Assembly: GCF_000344135.1 (NCBI RefSeq)
Contig: NZ_BAOP01000024.1
Location: 1-64,000, forward strand
Length of the DNA stretch: 64,000 nt
Direction: 5' to 3'
Source: Gordonia malaquae NBRC 108250
Lineage (GTDB): Bacteria > Actinomycetota > Actinomycetes > Mycobacteriales > Mycobacteriaceae
In this document: positions 35,367 through 44,835 of the stretch, piece after piece
Position numbering within the stretch: position 1 is the first letter of the stretch
Layout: the number at the start of each line of letters is the position of its first letter
The notes under the pieces: model-generated
The model's database searches: none
What the model was told of the DNA's origin: nothing
What the model saw: only the letters and a program-made list of their open reading frames with translations
Position numbers and translations under genes: made by a program

Positions 35367-36593
35367 GTGACTGTCCACGAGCGCAGCAACGATGTCCGGA
35401 TCGATCGTCTCACCACCCCCGAGCAGGTGCGAGAAGCATTCGCCGTGTTCGGGCGAGCCATGATCGGACTCGACTTCGGCGACCTGGACGCGGCGACGAT
35501 CACCGAGGAGGGCCGATACTTCGGCGCGTTCGACGGCGAAGAGATCGTGGGCGGCGCCGACTCGTACGCCACATCGCTGACCGTGCCGGGCGGGGCGCGA
35601 CTGGCCCATGCGGCGGTCACTCACATCGGCGTACTGCCAACACATCGCCGACGTGGTGTGCTGACCGCCCTCATCACCAGGCAGTTCAGCGACGCCGCCG
35701 CTCGTGGCGAAGCGGTCGCGACCCTGCGTGCATCCGAGGCGGTGATCTACGGTCGGTACGGATACGGAGTCGCGTCGCACAGCCGCCCGGCGCGGATCGA
35801 TCGTGTCCGAACCGGTCTGCGCGAGCTTCCCGACGGCGCCGGCACGGTGCGGATCGCGGACGACGTCGACGCCTCGTCGTTGGCCGCAATCCACGAACGG
35901 GTCACGACGGCCGGCGCGACCACGCGCTCGGCGTCGTGGTGGGTCAATGCCGAACGGCGGGCGCACGCGGAGCCGCTGCGATACGTGATCGTCCACAGCA
36001 CCGACGGCGTCGACGACGGGTACGCCGTCTACCGTCCGCTCGACTCCGCGACGTGGTGGACCAGCCGGAATCGGACCATCCAGGTCACCGATTTCGTCGC
36101 TCTCACCGGCGACGCCCACCGCGGATTGTGGGCGCACCTGTTCGGCCTCGATCTTGTCGACACCATCACCGTCGCGTCCCTGCCCGTCGACGATCCACTG
36201 CCACTGCTGGTGACCGACCAGCGGTCGGTGCACCTCGGCGAGGTCCGCGACGAGATCTGGCTCCGACTCGTCGACGTCGAGACTGCGCTGGCCGCCCGCA
36301 CCTACGGCCCGGGACGACCCGTCACGATCGCCGTACTCGACCATCGACTCCCGTCGAATGCGGGAAGGTATCGAATCACCGCAGACGGCGCAGAGCGCAG
36401 CTCGAACGCGCCGGACGTCACCGTCGACGTGACGGACTTGGCATCGGTCTACCTCGGCGGCACACGCTGGCGGCAACTCGCCGCGGCAGGGCGACTGCAC
36501 GAAGGTTCGACCCCGCCCGACCCCGACGCGATCAGCACACTCGACGTCCTCTTCGCCACCGACCACGCTCCGTTCTCGGGCACCATGTTCTGA
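35367..36593 (+). CDS. Eis-family GNAT N-acetyltransferase
   Basis: A 408-residue acetyl-CoA-dependent acetyltransferase of the Eis family (aminoglycoside/lysine acetylation in mycobacteria). It shows two GNAT regions and the C-terminal SCP2-like domain (VTVDVTDLASVYLGGTRWRQ). The acetyl-CoA loop is HIGVLPTHRRRGVLTALITR, followed by ASEAVIYGRYGYGVAS, a family hallmark. The protein ends at a phenylalanine (FSGTMF), as in Eis, whose C-terminal carboxylate takes part in catalysis. The GTG at 35367 gives a length matching mycobacterial Eis; an upstream ATG at 35289 is possible. Confidence 0.88.
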   Translation: MTVHERSNDVRIDRLTTPEQVREAFAVFGRAMIGLDFGDLDAATITEEGRYFGAFDGEEIVGGADSYATSLTVPGGARLAHAAVTHIGVLPTHRRRGVLTALITRQFSDAAARGEAVATLRASEAVIYGRYGYGVASHSRPARIDRVRTGLRELPDGAGTVRIADDVDASSLAAIHERVTTAGATTRSASWWVNAERRAHAEPLRYVIVHSTDGVDDGYAVYRPLDSATWWTSRNRTIQVTDFVALTGDAHRGLWAHLFGLDLVDTITVASLPVDDPLPLLVTDQRSVHLGEVRDEIWLRLVDVETALAARTYGPGRPVTIAVLDHRLPSNAGRYRITADGAERSSNAPDVTVDVTDLASVYLGGTRWRQLAAAGRLHEGSTPPDPDAISTLDVLFATDHAPFSGTMF

Positions 36594-36664
36594 CGTCAGA
36601 CCACGCCAGTCCCGTGTAAGACGACGTAAGGGCCACGACAGGTCGACCGAGCAGAGTGCTCGGC

Positions 36665-37651
36665 ATGACTTCAATTCTCGCGCCGCACGGCGCCACCGCA
36701 TCGACGTCGAGGGCGGGCGCCGAACTCGCGATCGACGCCAGCGGCCTGGTCAAACGTTTCGGCGACAACACGGCAGTCGACGGCGTCGATCTGCAGGTTC
36801 CCACTGGTTCCGTCTACGGGGTCCTCGGCCCCAACGGGGCAGGCAAGACGACCACCGTCAGCATGCTCGCGACACTCCTGCGGCCCGATGCCGGAGACGC
36901 GACTGTCTTCGGATACGACGTGGTCCGGGATCCAGTCGCCGTCCGATCCCTGATCGGGGTGACCGGCCAGTACGCGTCCGTCGACGAGGATCTGAGCGCT
37001 CGCCAGAATCTCGTCCTGTTCGGGAGGCTGCTCGGCAAGTCGCGGAGTCAGTCGAAGGCTCGCGCCGAGGAGCTTCTCACCGACTTTGCCCTCGACGAAG
37101 CCGCAGATCGGCCACTCAAGGACTTCTCGGGCGGTATGCGGCGACGTCTGGACCTCGCGGCGAGTCTGATCTACACGCCTCCCCTGTTGTTCCTCGACGA
37201 ACCGACGACCGGCCTCGACCCTCGCACACGCGCCCAGATGTGGGAGACGATCCGCAAGCTGGTCGCCCAGGGTTCCACGGTCCTGCTCACCACGCAGTAC
37301 CTCGACGAGGCAGACCAACTGGCAGACCGCATCGCCGTCATCGACCACGGTCGAGTGATCGCCGACGGAACAGCCGACGAACTCAAGCAGTCGATCGGCA
37401 CCAGCACCTTGACTCTCACACCCGTCGATCACGCCCACGCCGCGGCCGTCGCCGAGCTCGCCGAGACAGTCCTCGGTGAAGCGGCGACGCTGAGCGCCGA
37501 AGCCGGCCGCGTCACCACTCCCCTGCACCGACAAGATCTGGTGCCCGATCTCCTCATCGCCCTCCGGGACCGCGACATCACCGTCGACGAGATAGCCGTG
37601 TCGAAGCCCAGCTTGGACGAGGTGTTCCTCACCATCACCGGCCGCGACTGA
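36665..37651 (+). CDS. DrrA-like ABC exporter ATP-binding protein
   Basis: ATPase of an ABC-2-type exporter, 328 residues, of the daunorubicin-resistance DrrA group. Walker A is GPNGAGKT at 55-62, the signature FSGGMRRRLDLAASL, and Walker B PPLLFLDEPTTGLDPRTR; all are intact. The C-terminal extension ends with PSLDEVFLTITGRD, typical of DrrA. It is followed 18 bp later by the permease gene. The exported compound (drug or lipid) is unknown. The adjacent regulator suggests inducible expression. Confidence 0.93.
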   Translation: MTSILAPHGATASTSRAGAELAIDASGLVKRFGDNTAVDGVDLQVPTGSVYGVLGPNGAGKTTTVSMLATLLRPDAGDATVFGYDVVRDPVAVRSLIGVTGQYASVDEDLSARQNLVLFGRLLGKSRSQSKARAEELLTDFALDEAADRPLKDFSGGMRRRLDLAASLIYTPPLLFLDEPTTGLDPRTRAQMWETIRKLVAQGSTVLLTTQYLDEADQLADRIAVIDHGRVIADGTADELKQSIGTSTLTLTPVDHAHAAAVAELAETVLGEAATLSAEAGRVTTPLHRQDLVPDLLIALRDRDITVDEIAVSKPSLDEVFLTITGRD

Positions 37652-37669
37652 GCGAAAGGACCCTTCACC

Positions 37670-38497
37670 ATGACCACCACTCTCGAGCGGACGTCGATCA
37701 GCATCGACTCGGTCCGCAGTGCCGCAAGAACGTCGGTCAGCGTCGCCGACGCCGTCCGGCAGTCGTTCTCGTTCGCGTTCCGCGGCCTCGTCAAAATGCG
37801 CCGCAACCCCGAACAGTTCTTCGACGTCGTGCTGCAGCCGATCATCTTCACACTGATGTTCACCTACATCTTCGGCGGCGCGATCAGCGGCGACGTCAGC
37901 TCCTACCTGCCGGTCATCATCCCGGGCATCCTCGTGCAGACTGTCATCGTCACCTCCATCGTGACCGGCACTCAGTTGCGTGAGGACATGAACAAGGGCG
38001 TGTTCGACAGGTTCCGCTCTCTGCCGATCGCACGAATCAGTCCGCTCGCCGGCGCCCTGTTGGCGGATGTGGTCCGCTACCTGTTGGCGAGCGTCATCAC
38101 GTTCTCGGTCGGCATCGCGATGGGCTGGCGTCCTGAACCGCTCGGCGTCCTCGGATCCGTCGTCCTCGTCTTGATCTGCAGCTTCGCAGTCTCGTGGATC
38201 TTCGCGCTGATGGGCTGCCTCATGAGCAAGGCGTCGTCGGTCCAGGGCGTCTCGATGCTCATCATGTTTCCGCTCACCTTCATGTCGAACGCGTTCGTGC
38301 CCGTCGAGACCATGCCGAGTTGGTTGCGCAGCTTCGTGAACGTCAATCCGATCAGTCATCTCGTGTCGGCGGTTCGTGAACTCTGCAACGACGGCCACGT
38401 CGGCACGCACGTCCTCTGGAGTCTGGTCGGCGCCGCCGTGATCGTTGTGATCTTCGCGCCGCTTGCGGTGAGAGCGTACATCCGCACCGCTAAGTGA
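37670..38497 (+). CDS. DrrB-like ABC-2 exporter permease
   Basis: 275 residues, the membrane half of the exporter. It has an N-terminal amphipathic stretch (QSFSFAFRGLVKMRRNPEQF), then six hydrophobic segments (for example LQPIIFTLMFTYIFGGAI). The central EDMNKGVFDRFRSLPIARIS is the EAA-like motif of DrrB permeases. The last 8 bases overlap the 3' end of the convergent BTAD regulator gene. ATG at 37670 after GAAAGGA. Confidence 0.92.
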   Translation: MTTTLERTSISIDSVRSAARTSVSVADAVRQSFSFAFRGLVKMRRNPEQFFDVVLQPIIFTLMFTYIFGGAISGDVSSYLPVIIPGILVQTVIVTSIVTGTQLREDMNKGVFDRFRSLPIARISPLAGALLADVVRYLLASVITFSVGIAMGWRPEPLGVLGSVVLVLICSFAVSWIFALMGCLMSKASSVQGVSMLIMFPLTFMSNAFVPVETMPSWLRSFVNVNPISHLVSAVRELCNDGHVGTHVLWSLVGAAVIVVIFAPLAVRAYIRTAK

Positions 38498-41400
38498 CAT
38501 CCACGGACCGGAGCTCGGCGAACTGCTCGTGCAGTTCGTCGAGCGCCTTCTTCCGTGACAGTGACGCGGTGTCGGCGACGACCGCCTCCCATTCGTGTGG
38601 ACGGCAGCCGGACAAGCTCTGGGCGTCGCCGATCAATTCGTGAATGGCCGGGTAGTCGTGGCGCGGTCGCAGTCGCAGACCCAGCGCCATCCACCGCGCA
38701 CCCACGAGGTCGCCTGGTGTTCGAAGGCAGCGCCGGACGCCGCTGACATAGGCGACGCCCGCGGAGTGCGGGACATCGACCCAGCCTGCGTGGTCGCGCA
38801 TCGACAACACGGCGTCGGCGAGTGCCAGAAGGCATTCGTCGACGCCGTCGGTCGAATCCAGCCTGATCCTCGCGGCGACCGTGGCCGTCACGCAGCCCAT
38901 CAGACCGGGGTCCCGCGATGTGTCGTCGCTCTGCCCGAGCAGGAGGTCGGCGGCTCGCCGCAAGAGTCCGACGACGGCGTCGACCGGTTCGCTGGAAGCG
39001 AGCCGCTGGTATTCGGCCATCACGATCATCATCAGGGCGACCGTCTCCGGATTTCCCTGCGGCGTCGGGTCGGTCGGTTTCCAACCGCCGCTGAGTTCGT
39101 CGATCGCCACCCTGGCACGGTCGAGTTCGCCCAGGGAAAGCAGCATCGCGATGATGTAGCCGTCCACCTGTCGTGCGTCGTCGACCGCGCCGAGCTTGTT
39201 CAACCGGGCGACGGCCCGCTCATACAGAGCCAGAGCCTGGGCCCAGCGTCCCTGCTGTCCGATGACGCTGGCCGTCGTCATGTCGGTCATCGCCGCCGCG
39301 AACGAGTCCGGATGCTGGGCGAGCGCTGCGACCTCGACACTGTCAGCGAGCGCCCCGTCGAGGTCGCCCGCATTTTCGCGCACGTTGAACCGGATCGTCA
39401 GCGCCGCCCATCGGACACCGCTTGGCCGATGCGACTCGAGACCGCGCAGGACGGTCCGGTACGCCCGTGTCGGACGTCGCGCCAATGCCACCGCGACAAG
39501 AAACTCCACCACGTCCTCGAAGGTGCGCTCCGGTCGATGCAGCCGACGCAGGAGATACGACGCGGTCGCGACCCGACGCAGATCCCGGAGTGGGAGCAGG
39601 TGCACAGCGCTGATCAGTAGAGTCAGCTCCCAGTTGGTCCGCGTCTCATCGTCCGGGTCAGCCGGGGGCGTCGCGAGTACGTCGACGACGCGGACGCCCC
39701 ACGAGCCGACCTCCTGGTGCAGTCCTCGGCTCGCCCAGAACGCCGCGATCACTGGAAAGACTGTGACGACGGTGTCGATGGCATCGGGGCTTGCGGCTGC
39801 GACTGCTCGTCGCAGAACCCATACGAGATTCTCGCTCTCGACGTCCACCTCCGCCGCGAGCACACTGTCCGGAGACTCGTCGTAGCGACTGCGAATGTCT
39901 CGGCAGGTGTCACGCGCCCACCGTCCCATTAGCGCGGTCGTCTCGGCGACTTCCCCCGCATCGGCCGCGCGTCGCTCTCCGAACTCCCGAACCATCTCGA
40001 GCATCCGGTAACGGGTGCGGCCGTCGGCCTCGTCCACCTGAAGCAACGATTGGTCGACCAACGCCGTCAGCGCGTCGGCCAACGCCGCCCCCGACGCTCC
40101 GACGACGGCGGCTGCCGCGGCGGGCGAGAAGCCGTCCGGGAACAGACACGTGCGGCGCAGCGCGACCCGCGCGTCGTCGTCCAGCAGATCCCAGCTCCAG
40201 TCGATGACCGCTTCGAGAGTCCGATGGCGATGCGGCGCCGTTCGGTCGGCAGATCGGAGGAGTTGAAACCGCTCGGCCAAGCCGTCACTGATCTCGCCGA
40301 CGCTCATCACGCGGGTTCGAGCGGCCGCCAGTTCGATGGCCAGCGGCACACCGTCGAGGTGAGCGCACAGTGTGGCGACCGCGACCGGATCGAAGTCGGC
40401 GTCCGGTCGTACGGACAGTGCGCGAGCGGTGAACAGTTCCACCCCGGCCGATGCCGCCCCGGCCGTGTCGAGCACGGGCAGCCGGTACACCTGCTCGGCG
40501 CCGATGAGCAAGGGCGAACGACTCGTCACGACGACGCGGAGTGCGGGCAGAACGGCGATCAGGCCCCGGACCAGACCTGCACAGGCGTCGATCACCTGCT
40601 CGCAGTTGTCGAGAATGAGGACGGCGTCGACAGCTCGCAGAGCGTCGCCGAGGCTGTCGGTGAGGTCACGCAGGTGCAGTCTGGGAACCGACGAGTTGCG
40701 CACGTCCGATTCACCGACGCCGAGCGCGGACGCCACCACACCGACCAGATCGTCGTCATCACGGACGGCGGCGAGCGGCACGTAGAAGACCGTTGCACCG
40801 CTATCGGAGAGATCGTCGCCGAGCGAGGACGCGATGCTCGTCTTGCCGACGCCACCGGGACCGAGAACGGTCACGACCCGATGCCGGGCGATCAGGTCGT
40901 GAAGTGATGCGAGGTCCCCGGCCCGTCCGATCAACGGTTCGGCACGCAGCCGCGGGGGCCTACGGGCAGACTTGGTCTGCGGTCTTCCGGCGGCGAGTTC
41001 GGCGTTGAGAGCCGTCGCCTCGACACCCGGATCCGCGCCGAGCTCTTCCGCCAGTGTTCGCCGGAGCGCGGCGAACACAGCGAACGCCTCGTTCGTTCGC
41101 CCTTGCGCAGCGAGCGCGCGCATCAGCAGCACGTGGGCGGATTCGTCGAGAAAGTCGTCGGCTATCCGGGAACGGGCGATGTCGGACGCCGTCGCGTAGT
41201 CGCCCGAGGTGAACGCCGAATGTGCCCGAGCATCGTCGACACGGATCCGCAATCGGTCGGCTTCGGCTCTGAGACGCTCTCCGGGACCGTCGTCGGCGCC
41301 GAGGTCGGCGCCGGGGATGCCGCGCCACAGGCGTTCTGCCGCCTGCGGATCAGCTCGCGTCAGGAGCCTTTCCACCGATTCGATGTCAGTGACTGCACCG

Positions 41401-41684
41401 GTGAGCCGATAGAAGCCGTCCGAACCTGCGAGGTCCGCGCCGCCCAGCAGTGGGCGCAGTCGGGATATCTGAGTGTGAAGGGCCGACAGCGCCGATCTGG
41501 GCCGATCCCCTCCCCACACGTCGTCGATGAGCGCGGCCGTCGACACGGGACGTCCACCTGCGAGTACCAACGCGACAAGGAGCCTGCGGGCGCGAACACC
41601 CGGCACGGCACGTCCGTCCACGGTGACCGGACCGAGCACCCCGATCATCGGCGGCACGAGCGGATTCCGACCGTCAGACGACAT
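38490..41684 (-). CDS. AfsR/BTAD-type transcriptional activator with NB-ARC ATPase domain
   Basis: A 1064-residue regulator. An OmpR-like winged helix covers about residues 12-95 (RARRLLVALVLAGGRPVSTA) and a BTAD helical domain about 100-235. The NB-ARC/STAND ATPase has the P-loop VLGPGGVGKTSIA at 273-285 and Walker B AVLILDNCEQVIDA. The C-terminal half is helical and TPR-like (FEDVVEFLVAVALARR onward). Such proteins activate secondary-metabolite or export genes after ATP-driven oligomerisation. The ATG at 41684 follows GGAG; an internal ATG 12 codons on is an alternative. It converges on and overlaps the DrrAB pair, which is its most likely target. Confidence 0.9.
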   Translation of the reverse strand: MSSDGRNPLVPPMIGVLGPVTVDGRAVPGVRARRLLVALVLAGGRPVSTAALIDDVWGGDRPRSALSALHTQISRLRPLLGGADLAGSDGFYRLTGAVTDIESVERLLTRADPQAAERLWRGIPGADLGADDGPGERLRAEADRLRIRVDDARAHSAFTSGDYATASDIARSRIADDFLDESAHVLLMRALAAQGRTNEAFAVFAALRRTLAEELGADPGVEATALNAELAAGRPQTKSARRPPRLRAEPLIGRAGDLASLHDLIARHRVVTVLGPGGVGKTSIASSLGDDLSDSGATVFYVPLAAVRDDDDLVGVVASALGVGESDVRNSSVPRLHLRDLTDSLGDALRAVDAVLILDNCEQVIDACAGLVRGLIAVLPALRVVVTSRSPLLIGAEQVYRLPVLDTAGAASAGVELFTARALSVRPDADFDPVAVATLCAHLDGVPLAIELAAARTRVMSVGEISDGLAERFQLLRSADRTAPHRHRTLEAVIDWSWDLLDDDARVALRRTCLFPDGFSPAAAAAVVGASGAALADALTALVDQSLLQVDEADGRTRYRMLEMVREFGERRAADAGEVAETTALMGRWARDTCRDIRSRYDESPDSVLAAEVDVESENLVWVLRRAVAAASPDAIDTVVTVFPVIAAFWASRGLHQEVGSWGVRVVDVLATPPADPDDETRTNWELTLLISAVHLLPLRDLRRVATASYLLRRLHRPERTFEDVVEFLVAVALARRPTRAYRTVLRGLESHRPSGVRWAALTIRFNVRENAGDLDGALADSVEVAALAQHPDSFAAAMTDMTTASVIGQQGRWAQALALYERAVARLNKLGAVDDARQVDGYIIAMLLSLGELDRARVAIDELSGGWKPTDPTPQGNPETVALMMIVMAEYQRLASSEPVDAVVGLLRRAADLLLGQSDDTSRDPGLMGCVTATVAARIRLDSTDGVDECLLALADAVLSMRDHAGWVDVPHSAGVAYVSGVRRCLRTPGDLVGARWMALGLRLRPRHDYPAIHELIGDAQSLSGCRPHEWEAVVADTASLSRKKALDELHEQFAELRSVDVT

Positions 41685-41703
41685 TTCTCCAACCCTACAA
41701 GCG

Positions 41704-42471
41704 TCAACGGCGATCCACTCGGACCCAGAGTCCATCGTCGTCGACGATGCGCGCCGCGACGTCGAAGACGGACGCGATCGTCTGCTCGGTGAGCGTGTCT
41801 GCCGGCGTTCCGTCGGCGACCACTCGTCCACCCGCCAGGACGACGATGCGGTCGCAGTAGGCCGCGGCGAGGTTCAGGTCGTGCAGCGCGACGATGGCGG
41901 CCGCCGATGTCTTCCGGACGTGCGTAGACACCAAATCGAGCAGACTGAGCTGATACTTCACGTCGAGATGGTTCGTCGGCTCGTCGAGGATCATCACCTC
42001 GGGTTCCTGGTCGAATGCCCGCGCGATCTGAACCCGTTGGCGTTCGCCACCCGACAGCGCGCCGTACCGCTCGCCCAGCAATCCCTCGATCTCGGTCTCA
42101 CGCGCCACGGTCGCGATCACTCGTCTGTCCCGGTCCGAGCCGATCGCCCACGACCGGCGGTGCGGAGTGCGCCCGAGATCGAGGACGTCGGCGACAGTCG
42201 GATTCTGGTCGGTGACCGCGGACTGTTCGACAAATGCGATTCGACGTGCGGCGTCGCGTCGGGACACCGAACCGAGGTCGGCGCCGTCGAGGTCGACTCG
42301 TCCACGCGACGGACGTCGGAGGCCTGCGAGCAGGCGTAGCAACGACGACTTCCCCGATCCGTTCGGTCCGATGAGTCCGACGACCTCGCCGTCGCTGACG
42401 GTCAGGTCCACACCGGTCAAGATCGTCCGCCGTCCCACGTCCCACCCGATGTCGTGCGCCTGCAGGATCAT
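41704..42471 (-). CDS. BtuD-like ABC ATPase for cobalamin uptake
   Basis: 255 residues. Walker A GPNGSGKS at 35-42, signature ALSGGERQRVQIARA, Walker B EVMILDEPTNHLD and the switch histidine in VALHDLNLAAAYCD are intact. It belongs to the FecE/BtuD group. The ATG at 42471 overlaps the permease stop (ATGA), which excludes the longer upstream reading. It is the last gene of the riboswitch-controlled operon. Cobalamin specificity is inferred from the riboswitch, not from the ATPase itself. It could also serve the siderophore permeases at 4.5-6.5 kb, which lack their own. Confidence 0.9.
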   Translation of the reverse strand: MILQAHDIGWDVGRRTILTGVDLTVSDGEVVGLIGPNGSGKSSLLRLLAGLRRPSRGRVDLDGADLGSVSRRDAARRIAFVEQSAVTDQNPTVADVLDLGRTPHRRSWAIGSDRDRRVIATVARETEIEGLLGERYGALSGGERQRVQIARAFDQEPEVMILDEPTNHLDVKYQLSLLDLVSTHVRKTSAAAIVALHDLNLAAAYCDRIVVLAGGRVVADGTPADTLTEQTIASVFDVAARIVDDDGLWVRVDRR

Positions 42472-43499
42472 CGTCGGCCCTCTCGGATGAGGACGACGAT
42501 GAACGCCGGGACGCCGACGATAGCGGTGATCACGCCGATCGGCAGTTCGCGCGGTTCGATGAGGACCCGGCCTGCGACATCCGCCCACACGAGGAACAAG
42601 GCGCCGAGAAGGGCGAGTGTCGGCATCATCACCCGATGCCGAACCCCGACGATCGCCCGTGCGGCGTGCGGCAGCACAAGGCCGACGAATCCGATCGCGC
42701 CCGCAACGCTCACCACCACGGCGGTGATGAGCGCCGTGACCGAGAGCAGCACGAGTCTGGTGCGCGCCACGTGGATTCCCAGGGACGCGGCCGCGTCGTC
42801 GCCGAAGGAGAACGCGTCGAGCCCGCCCGCGTACAGCAGACACACGATGAGGCCGCCCACGGTGACGGCGCCGCACATCACCACCTCGGTCCACGACGGT
42901 GACGACAGTGATCCGAGCAGCCAGAAGAGCACCCCGCGGGTCTGCTCCGCGTCGGCGGACGTGTAGACGATGAACGAGGTCAACGCCGAGAAGAGTTGTG
43001 TCGCGGCGATGCCCGCGAGGACCACCCTGTCGGTGGTGCCACCCGCGAGCCGAGCCAGGAGCAGGACGAGCGCAAACGCGGCGATGGCGCCGAGGAACGC
43101 GCCTCCGGCCATGCCGATGACACCTGCACCCACGCCGAGCAGAATCACCGACACCGCACCGACCGATGCGCCTGACGAGACACCGAGGACGAACGGGTCG
43201 GCGAGTGGGTTCCGAAGCAGTGACTGCAGCACGCCGCCGCACACCGCCAGACCCGCGCCGCAGGCAGCGGCCAAGACCGATTGTGGGAGCCGAAGTCGCC
43301 AGATGATCGACTCCTCGAGCCGACTCAGACCCGACGTGCCGCCGACGATCTCCGCGCGCACGGACGCGGCGACGTCGGACATGCCCAGACCGGATGGGCC
43401 GATCGTCACCGCGAACCCGATCGAGATCGTCAGCAGCACCAGGCCGCCCAGCCACAGCGTGGCGAGGGCGGTCGGGCGAGTCTGCAGGCGGTGGATCAT
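42468..43499 (-). CDS. BtuC-like FecCD-family permease
   Basis: 343 residues, a membrane subunit of the BtuC fold with about ten hydrophobic segments. Family motifs: RLPQSVLAAACGAGLAVCGG, LLRNPLADPFVLGVSSGASV, and GFVGLVLPHAARAIVGVRHR at the ATPase contact. The ATG at 43499 overlaps the TGA of the binding-protein gene. One permease suffices because such subunits homodimerise. Confidence 0.92.
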   Translation of the reverse strand: MIHRLQTRPTALATLWLGGLVLLTISIGFAVTIGPSGLGMSDVAASVRAEIVGGTSGLSRLEESIIWRLRLPQSVLAAACGAGLAVCGGVLQSLLRNPLADPFVLGVSSGASVGAVSVILLGVGAGVIGMAGGAFLGAIAAFALVLLLARLAGGTTDRVVLAGIAATQLFSALTSFIVYTSADAEQTRGVLFWLLGSLSSPSWTEVVMCGAVTVGGLIVCLLYAGGLDAFSFGDDAAASLGIHVARTRLVLLSVTALITAVVVSVAGAIGFVGLVLPHAARAIVGVRHRVMMPTLALLGALFLVWADVAGRVLIEPRELPIGVITAIVGVPAFIVVLIREGRR

Positions 43500-44521
43500 C
43501 TGCCCAGGCCGAGCCGTTTCAGTCCGGCCGCCACATCGGAGATGCCGTAGACCGTCCGCAGCGACGGGTTCATCGCAGCCCCCGACAGCAGGATGTAGCG
43601 CTTGTTCTTCACTGCGTCCATCTCACGAGTGACCGGGTTGGATTCGAGGAACGCGATCTTGCCCTGCGCCGATTCGCCTGTCTGGATGTCGCGTGTCAGG
43701 TCGCCGAGGACGAGGACGTCCGGGTTCCGGCTCGCGACCACCTCCCAGTTGATCTGCGGCCATTCGTCATGCGTGTCGTCGAAGACGTTCGTCAGACCGA
43801 GTGCCGATGTGATCACGCCCGGCGCGCCGCAGCAGCCTGCGAGGTAGGGCGACTCGGAGTCGGAGAACCAGTAGGCGACCCGCGTCCCACGTGCGTCGAT
43901 CGAGTCGGCGGCGGCCTGAGCGCGCCCCTTCAGTTCTGCGATGAGTGCAGTCGCCCGATCCGTCGTCGCCGTGAGGGCGCCGAGTTCGGTGATCTCCTTG
44001 TAGACCGAGTCGAGTGTCATCGGTTCGTCTCGGGACCCGTCCCCGCCGGTGTCGTTCTTGCCTTCGCAGTCCGACGGCGCGAGGTAGGTGGGCACTCCGA
44101 GGTCGGTGAAGCGTTGGCGCGGCGCGGTGCCGCCTTTGCCGAGGGTGGAACCGAACGACGCGGTCACCAGGTCGGGTTCTTCGGCGAGCACAGCCTCGAA
44201 CGACGGCCAGTCGTCGGAGATCCGTTTCACTCTCGCATTGGCGTCGGCGAGAGACGGCAGGACGGGGTCGGTCCACGTTGCGGTGCCCGCCATCCGGTCG
44301 GCGAGCCCCAGAGACAACAGGACTTCGGTGCTCCCCTGATTCAGCGAGACGATGCGCTGGGGCGGTGCATCGACAGTCAGCGACTGGCCGCAGTTCTGCA
44401 GGGTGACCGGGAATCCTGCGGCGGACGTGCTCGGCGGCTCGGGATCGGTCGCGCCGCATCCGGCGAGGGCGAGGATCAGAACGGTCGAACCGATCAGGGC
44501 GCGACGTGCGGTGAGAGACAT
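43496..44521 (-). CDS. BtuF-like cobalamin ABC transporter substrate-binding lipoprotein
   Basis: 341 residues with signal peptide and lipobox LALAGC (C22). The mature protein has the cluster A-2 pattern (PQRIVSLNQGSTEVLLSLGL, EAVLAEEPDLVTASFGS, WEVVASRNPDVLVLGDL). The ATG at 44521 follows AAGGAC. A cobalamin riboswitch lies in the leader, so the ligand is most likely vitamin B12 or a cobinamide, although the fold alone would also suit a siderophore. First gene of a three-gene overlapping operon. Confidence 0.9.
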   Translation of the reverse strand: MSLTARRALIGSTVLILALAGCGATDPEPPSTSAAGFPVTLQNCGQSLTVDAPPQRIVSLNQGSTEVLLSLGLADRMAGTATWTDPVLPSLADANARVKRISDDWPSFEAVLAEEPDLVTASFGSTLGKGGTAPRQRFTDLGVPTYLAPSDCEGKNDTGGDGSRDEPMTLDSVYKEITELGALTATTDRATALIAELKGRAQAAADSIDARGTRVAYWFSDSESPYLAGCCGAPGVITSALGLTNVFDDTHDEWPQINWEVVASRNPDVLVLGDLTRDIQTGESAQGKIAFLESNPVTREMDAVKNKRYILLSGAAMNPSLRTVYGISDVAAGLKRLGLGR

Positions 44522-44590
44522 GGAGTCCTTCAGCGGGTCCGAGTCTGTGCGCGAGACTCTCAATGGATCCTGCAGGCCGCTGCCCGCCGG

Positions 44591-44757
44591 AGCCAGCAGG
44601 TCTTCGGACTCGAGGTCTACCGCTTCTCGAACGCCTTCCCAGTTCTCACCAGTGGCATGTTGTCCGGAGCGTCGCTCTCACCGCTGCGCGTCAGTCCCGG
44701 ATTCGCACCGGATTCCCTACCCGACTCGTCGGGCACGCTGGCCCGTCCATCGTACGG
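44591..44757 (-). ncRNA. Cobalamin riboswitch
   Basis: Read on the minus strand, the leader contains the classical elements in order: GGGAATCCGGTGCGAATCC, GGGACTGACGCGCAGCGGT, a central GCCACTGG with GGGAAGGC, and GAAGACCTGCTGGC at the 3' side. It ends about 70 bases before the binding-protein ATG. Between them, GAGTCT-N7-AGACTC (44541-44559) can form a hairpin close to the ribosome binding site, a plausible expression platform. Bound adenosylcobalamin should switch the operon off. Confidence 0.92.
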
Positions 44758-44776
44758 TCCGGCCGCTCACCGCACG

Positions 44777-44818
44777 CAACGCCGCCCTCCTCCCGATGAG
44801 CGGAGAAGGGCGGCGTTG
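44777..44818 (-). terminator. Terminator hairpin after the secreted 242-aa protein
   Basis: Arms CAACGCCGCCCT (44777-44788) and AGGGCGGCGTTG (44807-44818) with an 18-base loop that can extend the stem. It lies 17 bp after the stop of the leftward exported-protein gene, between it and the start of the riboswitch leader. Confidence 0.65.
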
Positions 44819-44835
44819 TGTGCGGTGGTGCGGGA

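Noticed and set aside
36671-38500. Minus-strand open frame of 609 codons opposite the DrrAB genes
   Set aside because: The plus strand encodes two complete ABC proteins with all motifs; the antisense product is low-complexity Asp/Arg/Glu/His-rich sequence.
41704-43455. A 583-residue fusion of permease-like and ATPase sequence
   Set aside because: The upstream part of that frame is an out-of-frame reading of the permease; the ATPase starts at 42471 with an ATGA overlap, giving a normal BtuD-like length.
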